From the IMG/VR virus record IMGVR_UViG_3300036652_001072, positions 1 to 35,376 of that record: 35,376 bases of DNA. One strand, given 5' to 3'. Origin of the DNA: a virus. The translations under genes and the position numbers were made by a program. Within the stretch, counting starts at the first letter, position 1. Each line of letters begins with the position of its first letter. Below, in pieces: positions 23,656 to 31,137 of the stretch. Below the pieces are notes generated by a model. It ran no database searches, was not told where the DNA came from, and worked only from the letters and a program-made list of their open reading frames with translations.

Positions 23656-24807
23656 ATGCCCGGCCCGTCGCAGGACAACTGGTCGGGGCAGTCCTACGGC
23701 TGGCGGTACCTGGCGCAGCGCATCGACGGCACCGGCACCCCCGGCCCGTTCCTCGACAACGAGCTACCCCTGACCGGGGTCACGATCAGCGACGTCCTGT
23801 CCGGGCCGCCGCAGATCAAGGCCAACATCAACCCCGTCTACCGGCAGCTGCTGGCCCCCGACGGGCACCTGCTGCTCGGCGAGTGGGGCACCGTCATCTA
23901 CGCGGAAGCCGACGGGGTGATCCGCGGCGGCTGCATCCTCGTCGACTCCGGCTTCGACGGGCCCGCGTGGAGCCTCGACTGCTCCGGGTTCTCCGGCTAC
24001 GCGAAGGGCATGGCCTACCCGGGCAACGACTCCTACGTGCAGGCCGACGCGTGCGACCTGGCCCGGCACATCTGGGCGACCATCCAAGCCGACAACGGCT
24101 CCAACCTGAACCTGCAGGTCGACCCGTACACCACGTCGGGGGTGCTGCTGGGGACACCGGCCGCCCCCGCCGGCTCGACCAACTCCAGCGGCGGCCCCTA
24201 CACCCTCAACTGGTGGACCAACTTCGACCTGGGCAGCGACCTGGACAAGCTGGCCACCGGCACCCCGTTCGACTACCACGAGCGGCACGTGTGGTCCGCC
24301 GACCGGTCCACCGTCGACCACTTCCTCGACTTCGGCTACCCCAGCCTCGGGCGCCGCCGCGACGACCTGCGGTTCGTCTACGGGGAGAACATCCAGACCA
24401 TCCCCAAGCCGAACAACGACGGCACCAACTTCTCCAACCACGTCATGATGCTCGGCGCCGGGCAGGGCTCGGCGATGATCCGCCGCGAAGCCCGGGTCGC
24501 CGACGGCCGGCTGCGGCGCATGGTCACCATCTCCGACACCACCATCACCAACCCGAACGAGGCGGCGCTGGCCGCGCGGCTGGAGATGGCCCGGCGCCAG
24601 CAGATGCAGCTGCTGTCCCAGGTCGCGATCCGCAACACCGAGATGGCACCCCTCGGCGCGCTCAGCGTCGGCGACGAGATCCGCGTGCAAGCCGAAACCG
24701 ACTGGGCGGAGGTCGACATGTGGGCTCGGGTCATCCAGCTGGACATCACCCCGGAGACCCCGGACCTGATGGTCGCGCACCTCATCCGCTCCGACTGGGT
24801 GCTGTAG
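23656..24807 (+). CDS. Minor tail protein
   Basis: A 383-residue tail-tip protein, one base after the previous stop, starting at ATG. It has a beta-rich N-domain (LPLTGVTISDVLSGPPQIKA, then WSLDCSGFSGYAKGM) resembling the N-terminal part of Tal or baseplate hub proteins. It continues with a helical LEMARRQQMQLLSQVAIRNT and a C-terminal domain with SVGDEIRVQAETDWAEVDMW. This form is known in actinophages as a second minor tail protein that joins the hub. No enzymatic motif is visible. Confidence 0.8.
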   Translation: MPGPSQDNWSGQSYGWRYLAQRIDGTGTPGPFLDNELPLTGVTISDVLSGPPQIKANINPVYRQLLAPDGHLLLGEWGTVIYAEADGVIRGGCILVDSGFDGPAWSLDCSGFSGYAKGMAYPGNDSYVQADACDLARHIWATIQADNGSNLNLQVDPYTTSGVLLGTPAAPAGSTNSSGGPYTLNWWTNFDLGSDLDKLATGTPFDYHERHVWSADRSTVDHFLDFGYPSLGRRRDDLRFVYGENIQTIPKPNNDGTNFSNHVMMLGAGQGSAMIRREARVADGRLRRMVTISDTTITNPNEAALAARLEMARRQQMQLLSQVAIRNTEMAPLGALSVGDEIRVQAETDWAEVDMWARVIQLDITPETPDLMVAHLIRSDWVL

Positions 24808-24810
24808 CCC

Positions 24811-27162
24811 ATGGCCACCGCCACCGAGCTGCTGGCCATCCAGATCGAGAACCTGCGCCGGCAGATGCTGGGCTCCCGCACCCCGTCCCTGCCCAACAGC
24901 TCCATCGACGACGGCGCGCTCACCGTCACCCAGAACGACGGCAGCGGCAACCAGCAGGTCACGGCGATCATCGGCCAGCAGTACGACGGCACCAGCGGCG
25001 CCGTCGTGGTCGCCGGCCCCACCCCGCCGGCACCGACCGCGCCGACCCTCATCAGCTTCATCGGCGGGGTGAAGGTGCGCTGGGACGGGCACTTCGCTGA
25101 CCCGCAGGCCGGGTTCAGCAGCCCCGTCGTCGCCCCCATGGACTTCGCCGGGGTCGACGTGCACGTCTCCGACGACCCGTCCTTCCCGGAGGTCGGGTTC
25201 GGCACCAACCACGGCACCATCGTGTCCGCGGCCGGCGGTGAAGTGTTCGTGCCGTGGCCCGTGTCCGGCACCCAGCTGTACGCGCGGTTGGTCACCCGCT
25301 CGAAGCCCGGCAAGTTCTCCAACCCCGGGGTGTCGGCCGGGCCGACCCCGTCCGGGCTGGTGCAGCTGGGGGACATCGGCTTCAACATCGCCCAGTACGC
25401 CGGTGGCAACACCATCTACTTCACCGTGTCCCCGGCCACCCCCAGCGCACCGTCGTGGGGGTTCACCGCCGGGGACCTGTGGCTGGACCAGACCAGCACC
25501 TCCACCGGCGCCAACGGCAACCCGCCGGCCGGCACCCCCCTCTACCAGACCTACCGGTGGCTGGGGTCGCAGTGGGTGCTGCTGCAGGACCAGGGCATCA
25601 GCAACTCCCTGGCGTCGGCGATCACCGCGCAGCAGATGGCCAACGCGAAGACCACCACCTTCACGCAGCCCACCATCCCGACGTGGTCGGGCCCCGCCGG
25701 CAGCGCGGTCTGGATCGACACCAGCGCGCTCGGGGCCAACGTTCACCGGATCTGGAACGGCGAGGCGTGGCTGACCTACCAGCTCGGCAACGGCGCGATC
25801 CAGCCCAACAGCCTCACCGCCTCCAACGTGATCGCCACCGGCACCATCACCGCGGCGCTGCTGGAAGCCAACATGGTGCTGGCCAACACCCTGATCGCCG
25901 GCAACGTCAACGGTGACCACGCCACCATGCAGCCCGACGGGTTCCACGTCTTCCAGACGGCCACCGGCGCGCAGGGGCCCGCGGAGGTCATCCGGCTCGG
26001 CACGGGCCGCAACAACTACTTCGGCATCGTCGACTCCGCCGGCAGTGTGGTCGGCAGCTGGGACTCCACCGGGCACCTGAACGGTAGCGGCGCCAACTTC
26101 CAGAACGACATCTCGGTCGCCGGATCCCCGATCCTGCAGCAGCTGGCGGCGGCCACCAACAGCGGCGCGGGCAACCCGCACGTGCCCGGCGGGGTGACCA
26201 GCGTCGGGTTCGCCCCCGCCACCGGCTCCGGGATCACCGCCGAGGTGGGCCTGATCGAGGTCGCCGTCAACGTCCGCAACGACCGCACCTACAAGATCGG
26301 CTACGAGTTCTCCGCGGTCCGCAACACGGACACCGAGATCCGGGCCCGCATCCGGGACGGCGGCAACGGCGCACCCAACCTGTCCTCACCGCTGATCATG
26401 TACCGGCAGATGTCGGACTCGCAGGCCCTGTACTCGGCGAGCTTCCAGCGGTTCGGCATCTGGCAGCCGACCACCACGGGAACGCACCGGCTGCTGCTCT
26501 CGGTCGGCACGCAGGACGCCAGCCACACCATGGCCGTGGACACGGTCAGCTCCTACGCGGCGATCTACTGCGAGGACATGGGGCCGAGCTTCAACACCGG
26601 CAACGCGCAGATCAACAACATCACCGGGGCGGGCACCGGTGGCGCGACGACCGTCCCCCCGCAGCAGTACTACACCGGGGACCTGGCCCCCTCCAGCTGG
26701 GCCACGTACACCGGCGGCGGCGCCGGCCGCGGCGACACGAACGGCGACATCGTTCAGGGCTGGGACCCCAGCGGATACAACGGCGACGGCTACGGGTTCA
26801 TCGGTTTCAACTTGCCCAGCATCACGGGCACCATCAACCGCATCGACCTCGCGCTCGTCTGGGACTGGACCTACTTCGACTCCGGCGGCACGCTGCTGAT
26901 CACGCCGCTGCATTCCGGGGCAGCCAGCCCGTACAGCAGCTTCCAGGGCCTCATGATGAAAGGCCAGTGGGCACTCCCGATCGGCGGCAAGTCGGGGTCG
27001 GGAACTGTCACGCTGCCCAGCGACTGGTTCCCACTGTTCGCGAATGCGTCCAGCCCCCGCGCCAGCTTCATCGGGTTCGGCGCATCCGGTGGCACCAACG
27101 AGACCTACTACGTCAAGGTCGTCGCGAACTCGTGCCGGCTACGGATCTGGTACAACCAGTGA
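24811..27162 (+). CDS. Minor tail protein / receptor-binding fibre
   Basis: A 783-residue protein and the last large one of the tail-tip block. The N-terminus has a short helix (LAIQIENLRRQML) and an FnIII-like module (PPAPTAPTLISFIGGVKVRW ... TQLYARLVTR). The central part carries the motif QPNSLTASNVIATGTITAAL with LEANMVLANTLIAGNVNGDH, typical of phage tip proteins with a C-terminal fibre. The C-terminal 300 residues are Gly/Ser/Thr beta folds with no glycosidase motif. It probably forms the receptor-binding tip. ATG, three bases after the upstream stop; stop overlaps the next frame. Confidence 0.82.
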   Translation: MATATELLAIQIENLRRQMLGSRTPSLPNSSIDDGALTVTQNDGSGNQQVTAIIGQQYDGTSGAVVVAGPTPPAPTAPTLISFIGGVKVRWDGHFADPQAGFSSPVVAPMDFAGVDVHVSDDPSFPEVGFGTNHGTIVSAAGGEVFVPWPVSGTQLYARLVTRSKPGKFSNPGVSAGPTPSGLVQLGDIGFNIAQYAGGNTIYFTVSPATPSAPSWGFTAGDLWLDQTSTSTGANGNPPAGTPLYQTYRWLGSQWVLLQDQGISNSLASAITAQQMANAKTTTFTQPTIPTWSGPAGSAVWIDTSALGANVHRIWNGEAWLTYQLGNGAIQPNSLTASNVIATGTITAALLEANMVLANTLIAGNVNGDHATMQPDGFHVFQTATGAQGPAEVIRLGTGRNNYFGIVDSAGSVVGSWDSTGHLNGSGANFQNDISVAGSPILQQLAAATNSGAGNPHVPGGVTSVGFAPATGSGITAEVGLIEVAVNVRNDRTYKIGYEFSAVRNTDTEIRARIRDGGNGAPNLSSPLIMYRQMSDSQALYSASFQRFGIWQPTTTGTHRLLLSVGTQDASHTMAVDTVSSYAAIYCEDMGPSFNTGNAQINNITGAGTGGATTVPPQQYYTGDLAPSSWATYTGGGAGRGDTNGDIVQGWDPSGYNGDGYGFIGFNLPSITGTINRIDLALVWDWTYFDSGGTLLITPLHSGAASPYSSFQGLMMKGQWALPIGGKSGSGTVTLPSDWFPLFANASSPRASFIGFGASGGTNETYYVKVVANSCRLRIWYNQ

Positions 27163-27425
27163 TCGGACCGTCGATGCGCATCTACCTGGCCATGAGTCCT
27201 TTCGACCAGCGCGTGCTGGCCCAGACCCGGCCGATCCACCGGCCCACGGACCTCCCCCGCGGTGCCGGCGGGGAGGGGTGGGCGATGCGGGAGACCGACG
27301 TCGATGACCGGCTGTTCGAGACGCTTCTGCACGCACAGATGTCCGGCGACGAGATGGATCGCCTGCATCGTGAATGGTGGGACCAGGCTCGTCGAGAGGG
27401 TGATCCACTGTGGCCGGATCTGTGA
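27159..27425 (+). CDS. Small hypothetical protein after tail fibre
   Basis: Up to 88 residues. Three starts are in frame: GTG at 27159 overlapping the previous stop, ATG at 27174, and ATG at 27285. The last has the best ribosome site (GGGAGGGG). Upstream start adds a segment MRIYLAMSPFDQRVLAQTRP. The shared C-terminal part (DDRLFETLLHAQMSGDEMD, RLHREWWDQARREGD) is an acidic helix-rich region. Function unknown. A hairpin lies inside the extra 5' part, so the shorter form is possible. Confidence 0.5.
   Translation: MIGPSMRIYLAMSPFDQRVLAQTRPIHRPTDLPRGAGGEGWAMRETDVDDRLFETLLHAQMSGDEMDRLHREWWDQARREGDPLWPDL
27251..27276 (+). promoter_or_regulatory. Hairpin covering an internal SD
   Basis: CCTCCCC pairs with GGGGAGG around a twelve-base loop. 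The right arm is the ribosome binding site of the ATG at 27285. The form recalls the hairpin in front of the tape-measure gene. It could be an attenuator after the tail fibre or may only be part of a coding frame. Confidence 0.4.
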
Positions 27426-27426
27426 C

Positions 27427-27789
27427 ATGGCGGATCTGACGGCGTCATCGGGTGATGCGGCCGACCTCACCGACACGGTCACCGTCGGGGACCGTGTCCA
27501 GATCAACGGCCTGGACATGTCGGTGGACACCTGGAACCGGATCCGGGGTGCCCTCCGCGGCCTGCACCCCAACATCCCCGCCGGCATGTCGGATGCGGCG
27601 ATGATCCAGCAGGTGATGCAGTACATGGTCATCGAGTGGGTCGCCTCCTGGGAGGCGCGGCAGGCCGCCCCCGAACCGTACGAGGTGGCCCAGCAGGCCC
27701 TGCAGCGGGCAGCTGACGCGCGCGTCGCCGCCGAGACGGCGGCCCGCCAGGAGCTCGGGGCCGACATCCACCCCACCGTCACCAGCTAG
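27427..27789 (+). CDS. Small helical protein with an LTD motif
   Basis: A 120-residue protein starting at ATG one base after the previous stop. The N-terminus MADLTASSGDAADLTDTVTV contains a unit of the same LTD repeat as the distal tail protein. The remainder is helical (DTWNRIRGALRGLHPN, MIQQVMQYMVIEWVASWEA, VAQQALQRAADARVAAETAA). It could be a trimerisation or chaperone-like accessory protein for a tail fibre, but this is only inference. It precedes the endolysin. Confidence 0.6.
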   Translation: MADLTASSGDAADLTDTVTVGDRVQINGLDMSVDTWNRIRGALRGLHPNIPAGMSDAAMIQQVMQYMVIEWVASWEARQAAPEPYEVAQQALQRAADARVAAETAARQELGADIHPTVTS

Positions 27790-27810
27790 AGCCCACCCCG
27801 CATCCGCACC

Positions 27811-27831
27811 CCCGCCGTCCCCGGCGGCGGG
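27811..27831 (+). terminator. Hairpin before endolysin gene
   Basis: CCCGCCG pairs with CGGCGGG around a seven-base loop. No U-tract follows. It separates tail genes from the lysis genes and may reduce read-through. Confidence 0.35.
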
Positions 27832-27859
27832 TGCCGTCACGCTGCCCTGGAGGTGGCCC

Positions 27860-28864
27860 ATGGTGCTGCTCGGCATCGACCGTTCCCGCTGGAACGCGGA
27901 ACCCAACTTCGCCGCCTTCAAGGCCGGCGGCATGTCGCTGATCTTCTGCAAGGCCACCGACGGCACCGGCTACAAGGACCCCACCTTTGACGCGTGCCGC
28001 GCGGGCGCGGAGGGCGCCGGCCTGGTGTTCGGCGGCTACCACTTCGCCGAGTGGGGCGACCCCCTCACGGAGGCCGACTGGTTCCTCAGCCAGGCCACCC
28101 CCCGCGCGGGGGAGCTGGTCGCCCTCGACGCGGAGGCCACGCTCCCGGCCGGGGTCGACCCGGTCGCCTGGTCGGTGGCCTGGTCGCAGCGCGTGCACGG
28201 GAAGACGGGTGCGTGGCCGCTCATCTACATGAACCAGTCCTGGCTGGCCGCGCACAACTGGGGGCCCGTCGTCGCCCTCGGGGACGGGCTGTGGCTCGCC
28301 AAGTACGACGGCGCCCCCACCGGCGGCCCCGTCGGCAACTGGCCGGTGATGGCCCTGAAGCAGTTCAGCAGCACCGCCACCGTGCCCGGCGAGACCGGGC
28401 CGGTCGACGAGGACGCCTTCCAGGGCGATCTGGCCGCACTGCAGAAGTACACGGTCCCCGCACCTTCGAGCGATTGGTTTGCCATGGCCACCCAGGACGA
28501 CCTGCGCACCGTCATCAAGGAGTTCTTCCCAGCGAACTACAGCCCCGCCTGGCTGGAGGACATCCTGCGCCGGACGCAGTCGATGCACCTCTACGGCTTC
28601 CGCGCCTTCGACCCCGCCAAGACCTCACCCCCGCCGTGGACGGCGGGCGGTGACCTGTCGTGGCTCGACACCCGGCAGGCCGAGCTGGCCACCGCGGTGA
28701 CCGCCGGAGCTCACCAGCCGGTCACCATCGACCAGGCCGCCGCGGACCTGATCGCCGCCTCCCTCGTCGCGAACCCCAAGTTCCAGCAGGTCGTGGCCAG
28801 CGCCGCCGCGGCCGTCGTCGCCCAGATGGACGCGGACCTGGCGAACCGCTTCGGCCCGAAGTGA
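27860..28864 (+). CDS. Endolysin, GH25 lysozyme
   Basis: A 334-residue endolysin. Residues 1-200 form a glycoside hydrolase family 25 barrel: GIDRSRWN with D7, FCKATDGTGYKDPTF, GGYHFAEWGDP, and LDAEATL with D90 and E92 as likely catalytic acids. It cleaves the N-acetylmuramic acid to N-acetylglucosamine bond. The linker PAPSSDW leads to a C-terminal region of about 130 residues with amphipathic helices and no recognised wall-binding motif. No signal peptide; export would depend on a holin. ATG with a strong GGAGGTGG site. Confidence 0.9.
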   Translation: MVLLGIDRSRWNAEPNFAAFKAGGMSLIFCKATDGTGYKDPTFDACRAGAEGAGLVFGGYHFAEWGDPLTEADWFLSQATPRAGELVALDAEATLPAGVDPVAWSVAWSQRVHGKTGAWPLIYMNQSWLAAHNWGPVVALGDGLWLAKYDGAPTGGPVGNWPVMALKQFSSTATVPGETGPVDEDAFQGDLAALQKYTVPAPSSDWFAMATQDDLRTVIKEFFPANYSPAWLEDILRRTQSMHLYGFRAFDPAKTSPPPWTAGGDLSWLDTRQAELATAVTAGAHQPVTIDQAAADLIAASLVANPKFQQVVASAAAAVVAQMDADLANRFGPK

Positions 28865-29337
28865 CCGGCGCCGCGCCGTCGCGGGGGTTCGCGGCGTGGC
28901 TGATGCGGCACCTGCCGCGGACGATCGCCGTCCACTCCGAGCGGGTGATCATCAACGGCGCGGTGGCGCTGATCGGGTTGGCCGTCCTCGTCGGCAACCA
29001 CGACGGGGCCCTGAACCGGCTGTGGCCGTTCCCCCTGTACGAGTGGGCCGTGACCATGCTCGTCGGCGGCGTCGCGGTGCTGATCGGCATGTTCCGGGAC
29101 AAGCGGTCCATCGAGCGGCTGGGGTTGATCCTCGTCGCCGTCGGCTCCCTCTTCTACGCGGGGCTGCTGCTGTACGCGTTCGGGTCCAGCGCGATCTTCA
29201 CCGCGATCATCTTCGTGGCCATCGCCGCGGCGAAGACCATCCGCCTCGTCGTCGGGTCCGCCATCCGCAGCAACAACATCCAGCTCGGTGAGCAGATGAA
29301 GGAGACCCCGCCACCGCCTCCCGGTGCGCTCCGGTGA
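28861..29337 (+). CDS. Four-TM membrane protein, possible holin
   Basis: A 158-residue protein whose GTG start overlaps the endolysin stop. Four hydrophobic stretches are seen: IINGAVALIGLAVLVG, YEWAVTMLVGGVAVLIGM, GLILVAVGSLFYAGLLLYAF and AIFTAIIFVAIAAAKTIRLV. The N-terminus is basic and arginine-rich. It may be a holin or holin-regulator next to the lysin. A second, more typical holin lies two genes on, so this could be an antiholin or accessory membrane protein. No further motif is visible. Confidence 0.75.
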   Translation: MTGAAPSRGFAAWLMRHLPRTIAVHSERVIINGAVALIGLAVLVGNHDGALNRLWPFPLYEWAVTMLVGGVAVLIGMFRDKRSIERLGLILVAVGSLFYAGLLLYAFGSSAIFTAIIFVAIAAAKTIRLVVGSAIRSNNIQLGEQMKETPPPPPGALR

Positions 29338-29765
29338 GCAGCGTGGCGGTCACCTGGGTGGCCCCCGGGCTGGTGCTGGCCGGCGCGGTGCTGGGCCTGA
29401 TCCGGTGGTACGTGCGGGACCGGCGCAAGTCGGAGGCCGAGGCCGAACTGATCGAGCACACCCTCGACTCGGACGCGGACCTCCACGACACGGGGGCCCG
29501 CGACGCGCGGCTGGTGTACGTGCAGCGGCAGGTCGACATGGAACGCGCCTTCCACGTGCAGCAGATCGCCGACCGGGACGCGGAGATCCTCCGGCAGCGC
29601 ACCGAGCTCGCGCACCGCGACCAGCAGATCACCTCCCTACTCAGGCAGGTACGCGAGTTGGAGCGGCAGCTCGGGGAGATGACCCGGCAGCTGACCTCCG
29701 TCCGCTCCCAGCTGGTTCAGCTGGCCGTGCACGACAACCCCACCACGAATGGAGACCGTCCCTGA
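29334..29765 (+). CDS. Single-TM coiled-coil membrane protein
   Basis: A 143-residue protein, with GTG start overlapping the previous gene. One N-terminal membrane segment (VAPGLVLAGAVLGLIRWYV) is followed by a basic stop-transfer (RDRRKSEAE), and about 100 residues of charged coiled coil (RTELAHRDQQITSLLRQVRE). The layout resembles an i-spanin of phages of Gram-negative hosts, but a Gram-positive host has no outer membrane. So it may be a lysis regulator or anchor. It lies between two holin candidates. The role is inferred. Confidence 0.7.
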   Translation: MSSVAVTWVAPGLVLAGAVLGLIRWYVRDRRKSEAEAELIEHTLDSDADLHDTGARDARLVYVQRQVDMERAFHVQQIADRDAEILRQRTELAHRDQQITSLLRQVRELERQLGEMTRQLTSVRSQLVQLAVHDNPTTNGDRP

Positions 29766-30046
29766 TGTTCACCCTCGCGTTCTGGAAGGACGCCGGGGAG
29801 CGCGCCGCGAAGACCTTCGCCCAGGCCCTCCTCGGCGTGCTGGCCGCGACCGCCACCCTCGCCACCGTCAACTGGTCGGCGGCCCTCGCCTCGGCCGGCA
29901 CCGCGACCGTGCTGTCGCTGCTCACCTCCGTCGTCTCGCTACCCGTCGGCGGCAACGGGACGGCCTCCCTACTCCGGGCCGTCCGGTCCGGCCGCCACGA
30001 AGCCAGCAACCCCCCGACCCCGGAGGTCAACAGCAATGTCCACTGA
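29765..30046 (+). CDS. Holin, r1t-like family
   Basis: A 93-residue protein with the FWKDAGERAAKTFAQALLGV start that is typical of r1t-type actinophage holins. Two membrane helices are present: ALLGVLAATATLATVNW and AALASAGTATVLSLLTSVVS, followed by a short polar tail. It makes lesions in the cytoplasmic membrane that release the endolysin. The ATG overlaps the previous stop. No dual-start motif is evident. Confidence 0.88.
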   Translation: MFTLAFWKDAGERAAKTFAQALLGVLAATATLATVNWSAALASAGTATVLSLLTSVVSLPVGGNGTASLLRAVRSGRHEASNPPTPEVNSNVH

Positions 30047-30554
30047 CAAGAGCGGCATCCACGGCGAGGTCACCTGGGAGATCCACGGCCCCGACGGTGC
30101 GCTGAAGAAGACCGGCAAGGCCTACAACATGATCACCGACACCGGGGACGCCATGTACGGGTCGAACGGCGCCGGTGGCGGCACCATCACCCCCACCGCG
30201 AAGCCGACCGGCATGAAGCTGGGCACCGGCGGGACGGCGGTCGCGAAGAACGGCGCCGGCTCCGCGCTGACCACCTACCTGTCGAACAGCCACCAGGCGT
30301 TCGACTCCGGCTTCCCGTCCGGTGCGGACGCGGCCGGCGCCGGCTACACCGTCACCTACAAGGTCACGTACGCCGCCGGGAAGGCCACCTCCGCGTCGGC
30401 GATCACCGAGGCCGTCATCGTCACCGACACCCTCGCCGACGCCACCTCCACCGCCGCGAACACGGCCAGCCGGGTGCTGCTCACCGGCATCGGCAGCAAG
30501 GGTGCCTCCGACACCCTGACCGTCACCTGGACCCACAAGCTGCTCGGCTCCTGA
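30036..30554 (+). CDS. Small beta-rich phage structural protein
   Basis: A 172-residue protein that starts inside the end of the holin gene, with GGAGG as ribosome site. It has a pattern of beta strands (IHGEVTWEIHGPDGALKKTG, YTVTYKVTYAAGKATSA) and ends SDTLTVTWTHKLLGS. It belongs to a type of low-complexity actinophage protein found near lysis and tail genes and may be part of a fibre or a receptor-binding accessory. A strong terminator follows the stop, so it closes the lysis transcript. Function not proven. Confidence 0.65.
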   Translation: MSTDKSGIHGEVTWEIHGPDGALKKTGKAYNMITDTGDAMYGSNGAGGGTITPTAKPTGMKLGTGGTAVAKNGAGSALTTYLSNSHQAFDSGFPSGADAAGAGYTVTYKVTYAAGKATSASAITEAVIVTDTLADATSTAANTASRVLLTGIGSKGASDTLTVTWTHKLLGS

Positions 30555-30577
30555 CCTTCCCTGCACATCCCAGCTCC

Positions 30578-30609
30578 ACCCCGCGGTCGACCGGCCGGCG
30601 GGGTTTTTT
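30578..30609 (+). terminator. Rho-independent terminator
   Basis: ACCCCGC pairs with GCGGGGT around a 13-base GC-rich loop, followed by TTTTTT (30604-30609). This is the only hairpin in the window with a proper U-tract. It should end transcription of the tail and lysis genes and separates them from the last structural genes. Confidence 0.85.
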
Positions 30610-30633
30610 CATGCCCCCAGAGAGGACCCCACC

Positions 30634-31068
30634 ATGGCCGTCACCGCGCACGTCTACCCCCAGTTCGACCAGAAGGCCCTGAGCAAGGCGGTCAACGCCG
30701 CCACCGACAGCCTGAAGGTGATGCTGCTGTCGGCGTACACCTTCGCCAACACGCACGCCACGATCGCCGACGTGCTCGGCGCGGGCACGGAGGCGTCGGG
30801 CACCGGCTACACCGCCGGGGGGCAGGCGCTCACCGGCGTCGCCTGCACCACCAGCGGGCTGGTCACCACCCTCACCGCCGCCAACCCGGCCTGGGCGAGC
30901 TCCACGATCACCGCCTCCTACGCCGTGTTCTACGACGCGCAGGGCGGCACCAACGCCACCAACTACCCCTTCTGCTACTGGGACTTCGGCGGCGCCCAGT
31001 CGTCCAGCGCGGGCACGTTCACGCTCACCGTCAACGGGTCGGGGCTGGTCACCTGGACCGCGTCCTGA
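30634..31068 (+). CDS. Small beta-rich phage protein (fibre accessory)
   Basis: A 144-residue protein with ATG and AGAGAGGA upstream. Characteristic features are SLKVMLLSAYTFANTHATIA, EASGTGYTAGGQALTGVACT, ITASYAVFYDAQGGT and a QSSSAGTFTLTVNGSGLV end. These match a family often seen in actinophages next to fibre or head genes and thought to be virion surface proteins. It follows the terminator and so may need its own promoter, which I could not identify in the 80-base gap. Confidence 0.75.
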   Translation: MAVTAHVYPQFDQKALSKAVNAATDSLKVMLLSAYTFANTHATIADVLGAGTEASGTGYTAGGQALTGVACTTSGLVTTLTAANPAWASSTITASYAVFYDAQGGTNATNYPFCYWDFGGAQSSSAGTFTLTVNGSGLVTWTAS

Positions 31069-31074
31069 CCTGAC

Positions 31075-31102
31075 GGGAGGGCGGCACCCCCGTCGCCCTC
31101 CC
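31075..31102 (+). terminator. 9-bp hairpin before the giant gene
   Basis: GGGAGGGCG pairs perfectly with CGCCCTCCC around a ten-base loop. No U-tract. It resembles the capsid and tube hairpins and may limit expression of the giant adhesin that follows. Confidence 0.55.
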
Positions 31103-31137
31103 CCGCGCCCCAGCTCGGCTCGCAGAGGAGGTCCACG

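Noticed and set aside
18024-23678. Very long minus-strand frame of 1884 codons
   Set aside because: It covers the tape measure and two tail genes on the opposite strand, has a low-complexity Gly/Asp/Val composition, no ribosome site, and no recognisable domain. It is a by-product of codon bias.
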